In this document: positions 24,128-32,554 of the stretch, piece after piece
Layout of the letters: the number at the start of each line of letters is the position of its first letter
Numbering within the stretch: position 1 is the stretch's first letter
NCBI GenBank assembly: GCA_024278935.1
Contig: JAJRSF010000058.1
Location: forward strand, 1 to 43,690
Length of the DNA: 43,690 bases
Source of the DNA: Candidatus Zixiibacteriota bacterium
Lineage (GTDB): Bacteria; Zixibacteria; MSB-5A5; GN15; FEB-12
Direction: 5' to 3'
The notes under the pieces: generated by a model
Database searches by the model: none
Told to the model about the DNA's origin: nothing
The model's input: the letters and a program-made list of their open reading frames with translations, nothing else
Translations under genes and position numbers: made by a program

Positions 24128-24895
24128 ATGCTACTTACAATCGACATAGGCAATACAAATATTGTCATCGGGCTTTTTAAAGGCGAAACGCTGAAAGATC
24201 ATTTTCGGCTTGCCTCACGGCATAATTTAACTGCCGATGAAGCCGGGCTTTTGATTTCGCAATGGCTTACAAATATGCATTGCCAAAATGAAGATATCGA
24301 GTCGGCTATAATCTGCTCGGTAGTACCTCCGCTTACGAAAACTTTCGAACAAGTTACCCGTTCTTATTTGGGATGTATCCCAACAATTGTGTCGCATCGT
24401 TTGGACTTACCAATATCTATCGAGATTGATAACCCTGAACAAGTAGGCGCTGATCGTATTGCCAATGCTGCGGCAGGCTTTCATAAATTCTCGGGTCCGC
24501 TTATTGTTGTCGACTTTGGTACGGCAACGACGTTTGATATTGTTAATGCCGAGGGTGCTTATATCGGCGGCGTGATTATTCCGGGACCTGAAACATCGCT
24601 TGAACAACTTGCCAAAAAAGCAGCACGTCTTTTTGAAGTGAGTATCGAACCGCCCGACTCTATGGTGGGAAAGTCAACTGAAGGAGCATTGAAGTCGGGA
24701 CTGTTTTATGGAACTGTTGGACAGGTTGATTTTATAATTGAAAAAATTATCGAAGAAACAAATTTTCAAGGATGTACGGTTATCGCAACCGGCGGACTTG
24801 CTAAGGGGATTGAACAGTTTTCAAAACATATCGGCTTTATCGAACCAACTCTTACTCTAACGGGTTTGCGTTTGATTGATGAGATGAATAGGTAA
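24128..24895 (+). CDS. coaX: Type III pantothenate kinase
   Basis: The product has 255 residues, the family norm. CoaX phosphorylates pantothenate in the first step of coenzyme A synthesis and needs a monovalent cation. The signatures are visible: LLTIDIGNTNIVIGLF (phosphate-binding), the central QVGADRIANAAAG and IVVDFGTATTFDIVNAEGAYIGGVIIPG, and the C-terminal TVIATGGLAKGI. All the acidic catalytic residues expected in those motifs are present. It is probably co-transcribed with the preceding membrane protein (31 nt gap), but no birA gene, a common CoaX neighbour, is seen. Confidence 0.96.
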   Translation: MLLTIDIGNTNIVIGLFKGETLKDHFRLASRHNLTADEAGLLISQWLTNMHCQNEDIESAIICSVVPPLTKTFEQVTRSYLGCIPTIVSHRLDLPISIEIDNPEQVGADRIANAAAGFHKFSGPLIVVDFGTATTFDIVNAEGAYIGGVIIPGPETSLEQLAKKAARLFEVSIEPPDSMVGKSTEGALKSGLFYGTVGQVDFIIEKIIEETNFQGCTVIATGGLAKGIEQFSKHIGFIEPTLTLTGLRLIDEMNR

Positions 24896-24927
24896 CGATA
24901 TAAATAAATACTGGGAGGTAATAAATT

Positions 24928-25533
24928 TTGAATGATAAATTATTTTGGCTTCCTGAACTTAGAGTTTTAATAGAAGAATTAGAGTTGCTTTGGAATAGTG
25001 AACATCCAAATAATATAAATTCTCATGTTAAAAGGAAAGAATCAGAAGTAAATACGTTTGTGTATGGATTCCCTATCTTTTCGGGTAAACGTAATGAAAC
25101 TAGAGTGACAGTTACTTTGGATTATTTACATCATGCTATTACTTCAAAAATCTCAAAAAACGAAAACGTAGAAATTCTTTGCCAAGGTGTTAAAAAAAAT
25201 CTAGATGGATTTATTTCATTTCGACATTATGATTGGTATGAACATGTAATAAAAAAGATGTCTGGTGAATGGGAAGCTAAGACAGGTGTAACAGAAATTG
25301 ATGAGATGTTCTATATTCAAGCAAGAAGTATTGAAGACAAAAAGATGTTAACTTCACCTTCTTTTATTTCTACAATAAAGAATATTATGCCGTTTTCCTC
25401 TTTAGCACTAAAAGATACAGGAGTTTTTTGGAATACTCCTGTATCTCAAAAAACCCAATTTAACATTTCTCTTGTGGATGAAATTTGGGAACAGTTATTT
25501 GATTTATCAAAAATGATGAATTCAAAATTATAA
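24928..25533 (+). CDS. Uncharacterised cytoplasmic protein
   Basis: The product has 201 residues. It starts at TTG (24928) because GGGAGG (24913-24918) is at an ideal distance; the nearby ATG at 24932 is out of frame. There are no signal, membrane or catalytic motifs. Segments such as FVYGFPIFSGKRNETRVTVTLDYLHHAI and RHYDWYEHVIKKMSGEWEA have an alpha/beta look, but I do not recognise a family. The neighbours are coaX upstream and a tandem pair of small outer-membrane barrels 25 nt downstream. AT content is high, as in the following genes. Confidence 0.65.
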   Translation: MNDKLFWLPELRVLIEELELLWNSEHPNNINSHVKRKESEVNTFVYGFPIFSGKRNETRVTVTLDYLHHAITSKISKNENVEILCQGVKKNLDGFISFRHYDWYEHVIKKMSGEWEAKTGVTEIDEMFYIQARSIEDKKMLTSPSFISTIKNIMPFSSLALKDTGVFWNTPVSQKTQFNISLVDEIWEQLFDLSKMMNSKL

Positions 25534-25558
25534 ATTAATTCTAGATTTAGGGAGGTAT

Positions 25559-26110
25559 ATGAAAAAAATATTATTTGCGTTTCTTTTAATTTTTATCTGC
25601 ACTTCACAATCTATTGCTTTTGATGGAGAGCGTAAAGGGTTCATAGCTGGTTTTGGAATGGGCTATGCATCTGGTGGAAATCCAGTATTAAAATCTAATG
25701 ATGTTGAATTGTCGCTTAATGGTTTTGGAGGTAATTTATTTGCAGGTTATTGCTGGGATAGTAAAAATATGTTACTCTGGGAAAATATTGGGGTACTTCA
25801 TTTTTCTAGCGATATAAGTAAAGGGGATGCTATGAAGGGAATCAATGGAATCACTTGGTACCATTATTATAAAGATAAAGCTAGGACTTTTTTTACAGTT
25901 GTAGGTGTAGGAGAGTATGTAACAGATGTAGAAATTTATAATATCGAATATAGAAGTTCCGGTTTTGGCATAGTTATTGGCGGTGGATATGAATTCAGTA
26001 AACAAATTCAATTCGGAGTATATCTCTTAAGTGGGAAATCAACATTAGATGAACTTAAAAATAACAGAGGCAGTATGATTGTAACAACAATTTCTGTTGT
26101 TATCTATTAG
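25559..26110 (+). CDS. Small outer-membrane beta-barrel-like protein, paralog 1
   Basis: The product has 183 residues with a signal peptide (about 1-20, SQSIAF). The mature region begins FDGERKGFIAGFGMGYA and alternates hydrophobic and polar residues, with glycine/tyrosine turns ending in strands such as VIGGGYEFSKQIQFGVYLLSG. This is the pattern of an 8-stranded outer-membrane barrel. It is clearly paralogous to the next gene (FDGxRKGF, NGFGxNxxxGYxWxxKNLL, NGIxWYHYxKD). GGGAGG precedes the ATG. The pair is a tandem duplication 12 nt apart. Function unknown. Confidence 0.75.
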   Translation: MKKILFAFLLIFICTSQSIAFDGERKGFIAGFGMGYASGGNPVLKSNDVELSLNGFGGNLFAGYCWDSKNMLLWENIGVLHFSSDISKGDAMKGINGITWYHYYKDKARTFFTVVGVGEYVTDVEIYNIEYRSSGFGIVIGGGYEFSKQIQFGVYLLSGKSTLDELKNNRGSMIVTTISVVIY

Positions 26111-26122
26111 AGAGGAAATAGT

Positions 26123-26692
26123 GTGAAGCAATTTAAAATTATTATATTATTTGTATTCATAGTTCTTAGTGCATCTCAAAGTTTTGCATTTGATGGAAAT
26201 CGGAAAGGTTTTACAATGGGATTGGGATTAGGCTATGCACCGTATGCAAACCCTGACTTACAAAATTATCCTGATGATTATTCTTTTAATGGCTTTGGTA
26301 TGAACTTTATGATAGGCTATAACTGGAATAAAAAAAATCTATTAGTTTGGGAAGTACAAGGAGCTATTAATGTTGCTGATTCCAAAAAGGATGATATTGG
26401 GTTTTTAGGAATAAATGGTATTCTCTGGTATCATTATCTGAAAGATACACCCAAGTCTTTTTATTCTATTCTAGTAATTGGTAGAACTTTTTCTGTATCG
26501 GTAAGAGAATATACAGATAGTACGAGTATTGGATATGGTACGAGAGGAACAGCTATTGCAATTGGTGGTGGGTATGAGTTTACAAAACAGCTCCAGTTAT
26601 CAACGTATTATGTACGAGGTAAATCTTCCGACTATTCTATCAAAGCGACTAACAATATGATTTATATGTCTGTGACACTTTTAGCCTATTAA
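26123..26692 (+). CDS. Small outer-membrane beta-barrel-like protein, paralog 2
   Basis: The product has 189 residues from GTG at 26123, with AGAGGAAA just upstream. A signal peptide (1-22, SQSFAF) precedes FDGNRKGFTMGLGLGYAPYANPDL. Regions with alternating hydrophobicity and the YEFTKQLQLSTYYVRGKS end strand match paralog 1. The copies have diverged substantially in the loops, so the duplication is not recent. A weak terminator follows at 26718-26735. Confidence 0.74.
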   Translation: MKQFKIIILFVFIVLSASQSFAFDGNRKGFTMGLGLGYAPYANPDLQNYPDDYSFNGFGMNFMIGYNWNKKNLLVWEVQGAINVADSKKDDIGFLGINGILWYHYLKDTPKSFYSILVIGRTFSVSVREYTDSTSIGYGTRGTAIAIGGGYEFTKQLQLSTYYVRGKSSDYSIKATNNMIYMSVTLLAY

Positions 26693-26717
26693 TGAAAAAT
26701 TTACTTTACTGATCTAG

Positions 26718-26735
26718 CAGCCTGATGGCTGTTTT
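26718..26735 (+). terminator. Weak terminator between the barrel pair and the propeller gene
   Basis: CAGCC (26718-26722) and GGCTG (26727-26731) form a short hairpin around TGAT, followed by TTTT. It may only attenuate read-through. Confidence 0.5.
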
Positions 26736-26756
26736 ATTATAAACCTTGGGAGGTTT

Positions 26757-28289
26757 ATGAAATACTTCTATCTTGTTCTTATTGTATCTTTTCTATCTAC
26801 TCAAATCATTGCACAGGAAAATTCATTTACACAGTCTCAACAACAATACAAAGTAAAAGAAAAGACACTGTTTGAAGTTGGTAATAATGAAAGAGTTATT
26901 GATTTCAGAGTGTCTAATGACTATAAGCATATTGCACTACTTATTCAAAAAGGTGATAAGCAATATGTGTGGACAAAAGGGATGCGAAAAAAATATAAAT
27001 ATGATAAAGTACACGGTTTTAACTTTAGCCCTGACGGTTCAAAGCTTGCTGTTATTGGCAGAAGTATTAATTGGAATGGAACTTATTATGTCTATTATTT
27101 GAAAATTACTGACAAAAGAGAATTAGGGGCATTCATTGAAGTTACATCTGACACTGTCGTTTTTTCTCCTAATAGTAGAAGGTACGCTTTACCGGTAGCT
27201 GGTCAAGATTCACAATTAGTAGTGTATGATAATAAACTAGGAAAAGTTTATCAGTCTCTTGCCGGACCAGCACCAACTTTTACTCGAGATAGTAAACATT
27301 TGGTCTACATTGCAAAGGAAGAAAATAAGTACTTTTTAGTCAAAGATAAAAAAGAAGGTCCAAAATTTGACAACACTGAAATGGGACCATTCTTTTCTTT
27401 TGATAATTCCCAAATAGCTTATGGTGGTCATATCGGTGATGATGCTTATATCGTTGTGAATGATTCAATGTATGGACCATATGAAGATATATGGGACTTG
27501 TCGTTCTCATCTACGAGTGACAATATTACGTATAGCGTGAGAGTCAATGGAACTATACATCATGTTGTAAATCATGTTGTAGATACAACGTATATTAGGT
27601 CGGAGTATCCGGTTTTTAGTAAGGAAAAAAACCGCTTTGCTTATAGGATGTATGATGGTGACAACATGTATTTTGTTGTGGACTCTATAAAAAGTAAGCC
27701 TTATGCGAATTTAGCAAGACCGCGTTTTAGCCCAAAAGGAAATCATTGGTACTCAGCTGATCTTATAGACACAGAAAAAAACATATGTAATCATATCGTT
27801 GATGATTCTGTTATGCTAACATTAGAAGGTAAGAAAGAAAACTTCTATACTTCTTTCTCACCTGATGAGACACAAGTGGTTTACCAGTGGAATGAAAAAC
27901 AGGATAAACAATTTTATCATGCTCAAGGAATTACTCATGGACCTTTTCATTTAGTAGGTGAATATAAATTTAGTCCTGATGGTCAACATCATGCGGTAAC
28001 TGTAGGCGATTCAGAAGGTCGAAATAAACTTATTCTTGATGGAAAAGAATTAACAAAATATAAGATGGTAGGGCCAAATGTTGATTTTAGTCCAGACAGT
28101 AAAAATATGGCATTTACCTCATTTCAGGGAGACACCTTAATACAAGCATCTATCGTAATCAATGATAGAGAATTTGAGGGTTACGATAATATTTTACCTC
28201 TTAAAGTAAAATTTCAGGAAGATGGCTCAATTATTTATTATGCTTTTAGCGGTAACAAGTTCTACAAAATTACGATGAAACCATTGTAA
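26757..28289 (+). CDS. Secreted TolB/WD40-like beta-propeller protein
   Basis: The product has 510 residues with a signal peptide (1-19, STQIIAQ). The mature part has at least six to seven repeats of the pattern F-S-P-D/N-x-x-x-x-A: FSPDGSKLAVIG, FSPNSRRYALPV, FTRDSKHLVYIA, FSFDNSQIAYGG, FSPKGNHWYSAD, FSPDETQVVYQW, FSPDGQHHAVTV and FSPDSKNMAFTS. These are PD40/TolB-like propeller blades, so a periplasmic or surface scaffold is likely. There is no enzyme motif and no lipobox. GGGAGG precedes the ATG at 26757. Its position after the barrel pair suggests a joint envelope role, but this is inference. Confidence 0.82.
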   Translation: MKYFYLVLIVSFLSTQIIAQENSFTQSQQQYKVKEKTLFEVGNNERVIDFRVSNDYKHIALLIQKGDKQYVWTKGMRKKYKYDKVHGFNFSPDGSKLAVIGRSINWNGTYYVYYLKITDKRELGAFIEVTSDTVVFSPNSRRYALPVAGQDSQLVVYDNKLGKVYQSLAGPAPTFTRDSKHLVYIAKEENKYFLVKDKKEGPKFDNTEMGPFFSFDNSQIAYGGHIGDDAYIVVNDSMYGPYEDIWDLSFSSTSDNITYSVRVNGTIHHVVNHVVDTTYIRSEYPVFSKEKNRFAYRMYDGDNMYFVVDSIKSKPYANLARPRFSPKGNHWYSADLIDTEKNICNHIVDDSVMLTLEGKKENFYTSFSPDETQVVYQWNEKQDKQFYHAQGITHGPFHLVGEYKFSPDGQHHAVTVGDSEGRNKLILDGKELTKYKMVGPNVDFSPDSKNMAFTSFQGDTLIQASIVINDREFEGYDNILPLKVKFQEDGSIIYYAFSGNKFYKITMKPL

Positions 28290-28297
28290 TACTTATC

Positions 28298-28325
28298 GTA
28301 GGTCAGGTCTTTCCGAGGCCTGACA
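28298..28325. repeat. Hairpin repeat related to family C
   Basis: GTAGGTCAGG...CCTGAC: GTCAGG (28302-28307) pairs with CCTGAC (28319-28324). It lies 9 nt after the propeller stop codon and could stop read-through, though no T tract follows. Confidence 0.6.
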
Positions 28326-28376
28326 ATAGGTAATGCAAGATTGTTCAAAGTACGTTGTAGGTTGGAAAAGCATATA

Positions 28377-28406
28377 CTGGATCCCGTATCAAGTACGGGA
28401 TGACAT
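28377..28406. repeat. Family A palindrome (copy 3)
   Basis: CTGGATCCCGTA-TCAAG-TACGGGATGACAT: arms ATCCCGTA and TACGGGAT are paired. Relative to the other copies the arms differ together (GTA/TAC), which preserves the stem. Confidence 0.75.
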
Positions 28407-28461
28407 TGGGGGGGACGGGATGATAGATTGCAACCTGATGTTTTTTATAAAATAAAAATTT

Positions 28462-28917
28462 CTAAGCGAGGTTTGTGAAAGCTTTGAAACGATTGTACTG
28501 TTCTTTTGCAAGACTTATTCCACCGATTCCTGCCGCTAAACTTCCAAATCCTAGTTCTCTGAACTGAGCAAGAATAACAACAGAGACATCAGGATAAAAC
28601 AGATTTAAATTAAAGCAGAATACTCCAAACAAAACAGCAAAACATTGAAAAAGTGAATTAACAACTATCATTCTTTTTATTCGTTTTTCATTTGAGTAAA
28701 GTTTAATTTCAACTTTTGTAAATTTCCTGTCAGAATCTTTGAAACCCTCTAAAGCAATTCCAATTCCGAAGAGGAAAAGCCCAAACCCAACATTGGCAAT
28801 GATATTATTTGTTCGTTCAATAATTTCCGGGAATGCTACATAAGCACCCCAAAGATAAGCAACATATCGGAAATAACTTATATAATTAAATATTTTAAGA
28901 ATCATTCTCACCTTCAA
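28462..28917 (-). CDS. Small multi-pass membrane protein of unknown function
   Basis: The product has 151 residues. Four hydrophobic segments can be seen (about 12-30, 38-58, 83-105, 115-138), with a basic cytoplasmic loop (KFTKVEIKLYSNEKRIKR) between the second and third. It has no known motif. It stands alone on the minus strand between the propeller gene and the M32 carboxypeptidase gene, so it is probably transcribed on its own. Coding assignment rests on length, the membrane pattern and codon usage. Confidence 0.6.
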   Translation of the reverse strand: MKVRMILKIFNYISYFRYVAYLWGAYVAFPEIIERTNNIIANVGFGLFLFGIGIALEGFKDSDRKFTKVEIKLYSNEKRIKRMIVVNSLFQCFAVLFGVFCFNLNLFYPDVSVVILAQFRELGFGSLAAGIGGISLAKEQYNRFKAFTNLA

Positions 28918-29074
28918 CTTTTAAGTTTATTTTAACTACTACTTAAAGAGGTTATTATTCACCCTGATTTTAAAATAGTGAAACTTATAGAATAAAGTCA
29001 ACAAGATAAATAATTTGTGGTAGCTGGCTACAGTAACCAAGAAATCAATTATAAAACAGCCGTTGGCTGGCTCC

Positions 29075-29103
29075 TTGCTATTACGCTAAAATCGTGCTAT
29101 ATT
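29075..29103 (+). promoter_or_regulatory. Putative sigma70 promoter of the M32 carboxypeptidase
   Basis: TTGCTA (29075-29080), a 17-nt spacer and TATATT (29098-29103), giving a leader of about 90 nt before the ATG. Confidence 0.55.
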
Positions 29104-29201
29104 TTTACGTTCTAGGTGTGAAAAAATGAACAAATTGCCCTTTCATTCGTAGAATATATTTTATGGAACGATTGTCGAAACTAAAATAAAGGAGTCACAT
29201 A

Positions 29202-30716
29202 ATGTCTGCTGAAAAAGCATACAATGATTTAATCACCCGCACAAAAAATGTCTCGTTACTCGGCTCATGTGCTGGCGTTCTCGGGTGGGACGAACGGACC
29301 TATATGCCAAAAGGCGGTTCAAAATTCCGTGCCGACCAACTAGGTCTGCTTTCTGTTTTAGCTCATGAAAAATTCACCGATCCAAAAATCGGCGAGCTGC
29401 TTGCAGAATTAGAACAATCCGATTATATGAAAAACCCGCAATCTGTTGAAGCGGTCAATATTCGTGAGACTCGTCATTCATATGACAAAGAAACCAAGCT
29501 TCCATCTGATTTAGTCGAAGCACTCACCAAGACAACAACTCTCGCACAAGGTGAGTGGGTTTCTGCTCGTGCCAACAATGATTTCAAATCGTTTTTACCT
29601 TGGCTTGAAAAAGTTGTAGAACTTACCAAACAAAAAGCAGAAGCATACGGCTACGAAGATGAACCGTACGATTGTCTGCTTGACGATTACGAACCGGGTG
29701 CCAAAACAAAAGAGATTGTTGAAGTATTTGCAAACCTTCGCACCGAACTTGTCACACTTTTGGACAAAATAAAAAATGCTCCAAATAAACCGAATGAATC
29801 AATTGTCACTAGAGAATATGATGTAGAACTGCAACGTGTCTTTGGTGAATCTGTCGCTCAAGCGATGGGTTTTGATTTTAATGAAGGACGTCTCGATATT
29901 ACTACGCATCCTTTCTGCTCAGGTATGGGGCCTGGTGACACACGTATTACAACTCGTTATAATCCTAGCCGTGTCAATGATGCACTCTTTGGTATCATGC
30001 ACGAAGCGGGTCATGCTCTCTATGAAATGGGTATTGATAAAGAAAAACATTTTGGAACACCGATGGGTAACTCAACATCTTTGGGGATCCATGAATCACA
30101 ATCACGTATGTGGGAAAACCAAGTCGGACGTTCAAAATCTTTCTGGAAATATTTTTTCCCTCAAGCACAACGTATGTTCAAAGAAACTTTGGGCGATGTA
30201 AGTCTCGACGAATTCTACGGTGCTATCAACAATGTGGCACCATCGTATATCAGAGTTGAAGCTGATGAAGCAACTTACAATTTGCATATCCTGCTTCGTT
30301 TTGAACTTGAACGAGGACTTATGACCGGTGATATTAAACCTGCTAATATTCGTGAAGAGTGGAACGAACGTTTCAAAAAGTATTTTGGAATGGAAATTGA
30401 TAAAGACTCTAACGGTTGTCTGCAAGATGTTCATTGGTCGGCGGGACTGTTTGGATATTTCCCGACTTATACATTGGGTAATTTATATTCGGCACAGTTC
30501 TTCAATAAAGCAAAAGCTGATTTAGGTGATGTTGATGCCCAGTTTGCATCGGGTGATTATAAACAGATCCGTGAATGGTTGCGTACAAATATTCATGAGC
30601 ATGGTGCAAGATATCGTGCGACTGATTTAGTCAAAGTTGTCACCGGTGATGCACTCGACCATAAACCGTTGATTGCTTACATGAACAAAAAGTATGGTGA
30701 AATCTACGGCTTTTAA
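29202..30716 (+). CDS. M32 family metallocarboxypeptidase (Taq carboxypeptidase type)
   Basis: The product has 504 residues, the usual family length and cytoplasmic. The zinc-binding HEAGH is at 267-271, with DTRITTRYNP upstream, GIHESQSRMWEN (third ligand glutamate) just after, and the C-terminal IRVEADEATYNLHILLRFELE and GYFPTYTLGN blocks that define M32. These enzymes remove C-terminal residues from peptides. An AAAGGAG ribosome-binding site precedes the ATG. The gene is monocistronic, with a strong terminator at 30786-30817. Confidence 0.96.
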   Translation: MSAEKAYNDLITRTKNVSLLGSCAGVLGWDERTYMPKGGSKFRADQLGLLSVLAHEKFTDPKIGELLAELEQSDYMKNPQSVEAVNIRETRHSYDKETKLPSDLVEALTKTTTLAQGEWVSARANNDFKSFLPWLEKVVELTKQKAEAYGYEDEPYDCLLDDYEPGAKTKEIVEVFANLRTELVTLLDKIKNAPNKPNESIVTREYDVELQRVFGESVAQAMGFDFNEGRLDITTHPFCSGMGPGDTRITTRYNPSRVNDALFGIMHEAGHALYEMGIDKEKHFGTPMGNSTSLGIHESQSRMWENQVGRSKSFWKYFFPQAQRMFKETLGDVSLDEFYGAINNVAPSYIRVEADEATYNLHILLRFELERGLMTGDIKPANIREEWNERFKKYFGMEIDKDSNGCLQDVHWSAGLFGYFPTYTLGNLYSAQFFNKAKADLGDVDAQFASGDYKQIREWLRTNIHEHGARYRATDLVKVVTGDALDHKPLIAYMNKKYGEIYGF

Positions 30717-30730
30717 GATGTCGTGCAAGG

Positions 30731-30763
30731 CAGACGGTACCTGCAGGTACGTTTCTTCGTCTG
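30731..30763. repeat. Nested hairpin after the M32 gene
   Basis: CAGACG (30731-30736) pairs with CGTCTG (30758-30763). Inside is a perfect 14-nt palindrome GTACCTGCAGGTAC (30737-30750). No T tract. Confidence 0.6.
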
Positions 30764-30785
30764 ACAAAGTAGCACTATAAAAAAT

Positions 30786-30817
30786 AAGGTCAGAACCATT
30801 TGGTTGTGACCTTTTTT
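30786..30817 (+). terminator. Intrinsic terminator of the M32 gene
   Basis: AAGGTCA-AACC (30786-30797) pairs with GGTT-TGACCTT (30802-30813) with one mismatch and an ATTT loop, followed by six T. The stop codon of a small minus-strand gene begins in the T tract at 30816. Confidence 0.9.
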
Positions 30818-30980
30818 AATTTGAGATAGCACCGTTGTAAATCAGATACGGAATCAGGATATACAAAATCGAGTCACGTATCAGATAAAAGAGAATAAAT
30901 CCAACAATGAATTTCCATCCGAGTGCTTTGACTTCCGCCCAACTATGGGGGAATTTGAAATGTTTACGTAGTTTTTTCAT
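30816..30980 (-). CDS. Small single-pass membrane protein (54 residues)
   Basis: On the minus strand an ATG at 30980 opens a 54-codon frame ending TAA at 30816. The product starts MKKLRKHFKFPHSWAEVK, a basic cytoplasmic segment, then has about 30 hydrophobic residues (WKFIVGFILFYLIRD and SILYILIPYLIYNG). It looks like a genuine membrane peptide with one or two hydrophobic helices. No clear ribosome-binding site is seen, which lowers confidence. It is convergent with the M32 gene and shares its terminator region. It does not match any family I know with certainty. Confidence 0.6.
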   Translation of the reverse strand: MKKLRKHFKFPHSWAEVKALGWKFIVGFILFYLIRDSILYILIPYLIYNGAISN

Positions 30981-31060
30981 ATTGTCAGGCTTTATAGTAC
31001 TCTAATTCAGTTAAAAAATCAATGTTTATCGGCAAAAACAAGCTGTTTTTATTGTTAAAT

Positions 31061-31081
31061 ATATGCTGTATAACAGTATAT
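31061..31081. promoter_or_regulatory. Dyad upstream of trkA, possible operator
   Basis: ATATGCTGT (31061-31069) and ACAGTATAT (31073-31081) form a near-perfect inverted repeat (8 of 9) around ATA. It lies 100 nt before the trkA start in the region where the promoter should be, and it has no T tract. Confidence 0.4.
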
Positions 31082-31180
31082 CAAAACCGGAGTGCATTTT
31101 TTTTTAAATAATTGTTTGATTTATGGTCTGTATTAACCGAAATTATAGATTATAGATATGAAAATAGACAAGGTAAAAAT

Positions 31181-32554
31181 ATGCGGATTATTATAGTCGG
31201 TGGTGGAATTGTTGGTAATTCCTTAGCTGAATATTTGTTGAACGAAAAACATCAGATTTCAATGGTCGAGTTAAACCCGGATCTTTGCTCGCAGAGTTCT
31301 GAGAAACTTGATATGCAAGTTATCACCGGTTCGGGTTCATCGCCGGCGATTTTAAAAGCTGCCGGTATTGAATCTGCCAACATGGTTCTAGCTGTGACTC
31401 CGAACAACGAAGTCAATATGATTGTCTGTGCCATCGCCGCACAATTTAATGTCAAGCGACGGATCGCGCGTCTTCGTGGTGGCGAGTTCTCAGGTCAATC
31501 CGGTTTGATTGATTTGAAAAAGATAGGGATAACATCGGTCATTCATCCTGAGCAAGTTCTTGTTGACCAGATTTTACAATTCGTCGAAACACCACATGCG
31601 GTACAGTCGGCAAATTTTGAGGCGGGGAAAATTCTGATGCGTGGTTATAAGGTAACTGAATCTATGCCTATCACCGGACGAACAACCCGCGAGATCCGTG
31701 AAGAAATCGCACCTGAAATTATTTTGTTTGCTGCGATTATCCGTGATGGTGTTGGTATGATTCCCGATGGTGAAACTGTCATTGAACCGGGCGATATTGT
31801 CTATGCCTTATTCCCTAGAGAATCTATCAATCGGTTTATGCATCTGATTGGTTATGAAAAGAAAAATAGAAAAATTATTATTACCGGCGATACATATTCG
31901 ACGATGGAACTCGCCGCCGCTTTTGATAAACTAGACTACCATGTGACTTTTGTGAATCCGAATTTAAAACATGCTCACGAAGCTGCAGCACGATTTGAAA
32001 ATATCGAGGTTCTCCATGGTGACTGTACCGAGGAAGATCTGCTTCAGGAACTTAATGTTGACAAAGCGTCGTTTGTTATTGCGGTGTCAGACTCTGCCGA
32101 TTACAACATGCTCTCGGCTCTGCTTGCCAAGGCAGAGGGTGCGCACGAGGTAATCGCAACAACGACTGATACAAGTCATTATAAATTATATAGCTCTATC
32201 GGTATCGACCATGTTATCAATCCGAGACTGACAACTGCCCGTGAGATTTTAGAAATTATTTCACGTGGACATATTTCTGCAGTAGTGAAACTTTCCAATG
32301 CAGATATCGAGGCGGTTCGCCTGACTGTTGATCCTGCATCAGAAATTGCAGGGATGAAAGTACGAAACCTTGCTACTAAAATGAAACGGGGAACTATGCT
32401 CGGAGTTATTGTCAGAGAAGATACGATGATTGTTCCTGATGGTGAGACCGAAATTTTGGCAGGCGACCATGTCATTGTAATTACTTATCATAAAAATTTG
32501 GCAACGATTTCAAAATTTTTCAAACCACGCGGTTTATTTAAGCGGAGTAAATAA
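31181..32554 (+). CDS. trkA: Trk potassium uptake regulator TrkA
   Basis: The product has 457 residues from the ATG at 31181. This start is preferred over in-frame upstream codons because it follows AAGGTAAAAA and begins at the Rossmann fold. TrkA is the cytoplasmic NAD-binding ring that gates the TrkH potassium channel. The first RCK domain has IIIVGGGIVGNSLAEYLL with the GxGxxG motif and a TrkA-C domain (GRTTREIREE). The second half begins KIIITGDTYSTMELAAAF, where the glycine motif is lost, so only the first site may bind nucleotide. A second TrkA-C domain ends the protein. It abuts trkH with no gap. Confidence 0.95.
   Translation: MRIIIVGGGIVGNSLAEYLLNEKHQISMVELNPDLCSQSSEKLDMQVITGSGSSPAILKAAGIESANMVLAVTPNNEVNMIVCAIAAQFNVKRRIARLRGGEFSGQSGLIDLKKIGITSVIHPEQVLVDQILQFVETPHAVQSANFEAGKILMRGYKVTESMPITGRTTREIREEIAPEIILFAAIIRDGVGMIPDGETVIEPGDIVYALFPRESINRFMHLIGYEKKNRKIIITGDTYSTMELAAAFDKLDYHVTFVNPNLKHAHEAAARFENIEVLHGDCTEEDLLQELNVDKASFVIAVSDSADYNMLSALLAKAEGAHEVIATTTDTSHYKLYSSIGIDHVINPRLTTAREILEIISRGHISAVVKLSNADIEAVRLTVDPASEIAGMKVRNLATKMKRGTMLGVIVREDTMIVPDGETEILAGDHVIVITYHKNLATISKFFKPRGLFKRSK

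Noticed and set aside
31112-31180. Upstream start for trkA
   Set aside because: It would add 23 residues before the Rossmann fold with no ribosome-binding site.
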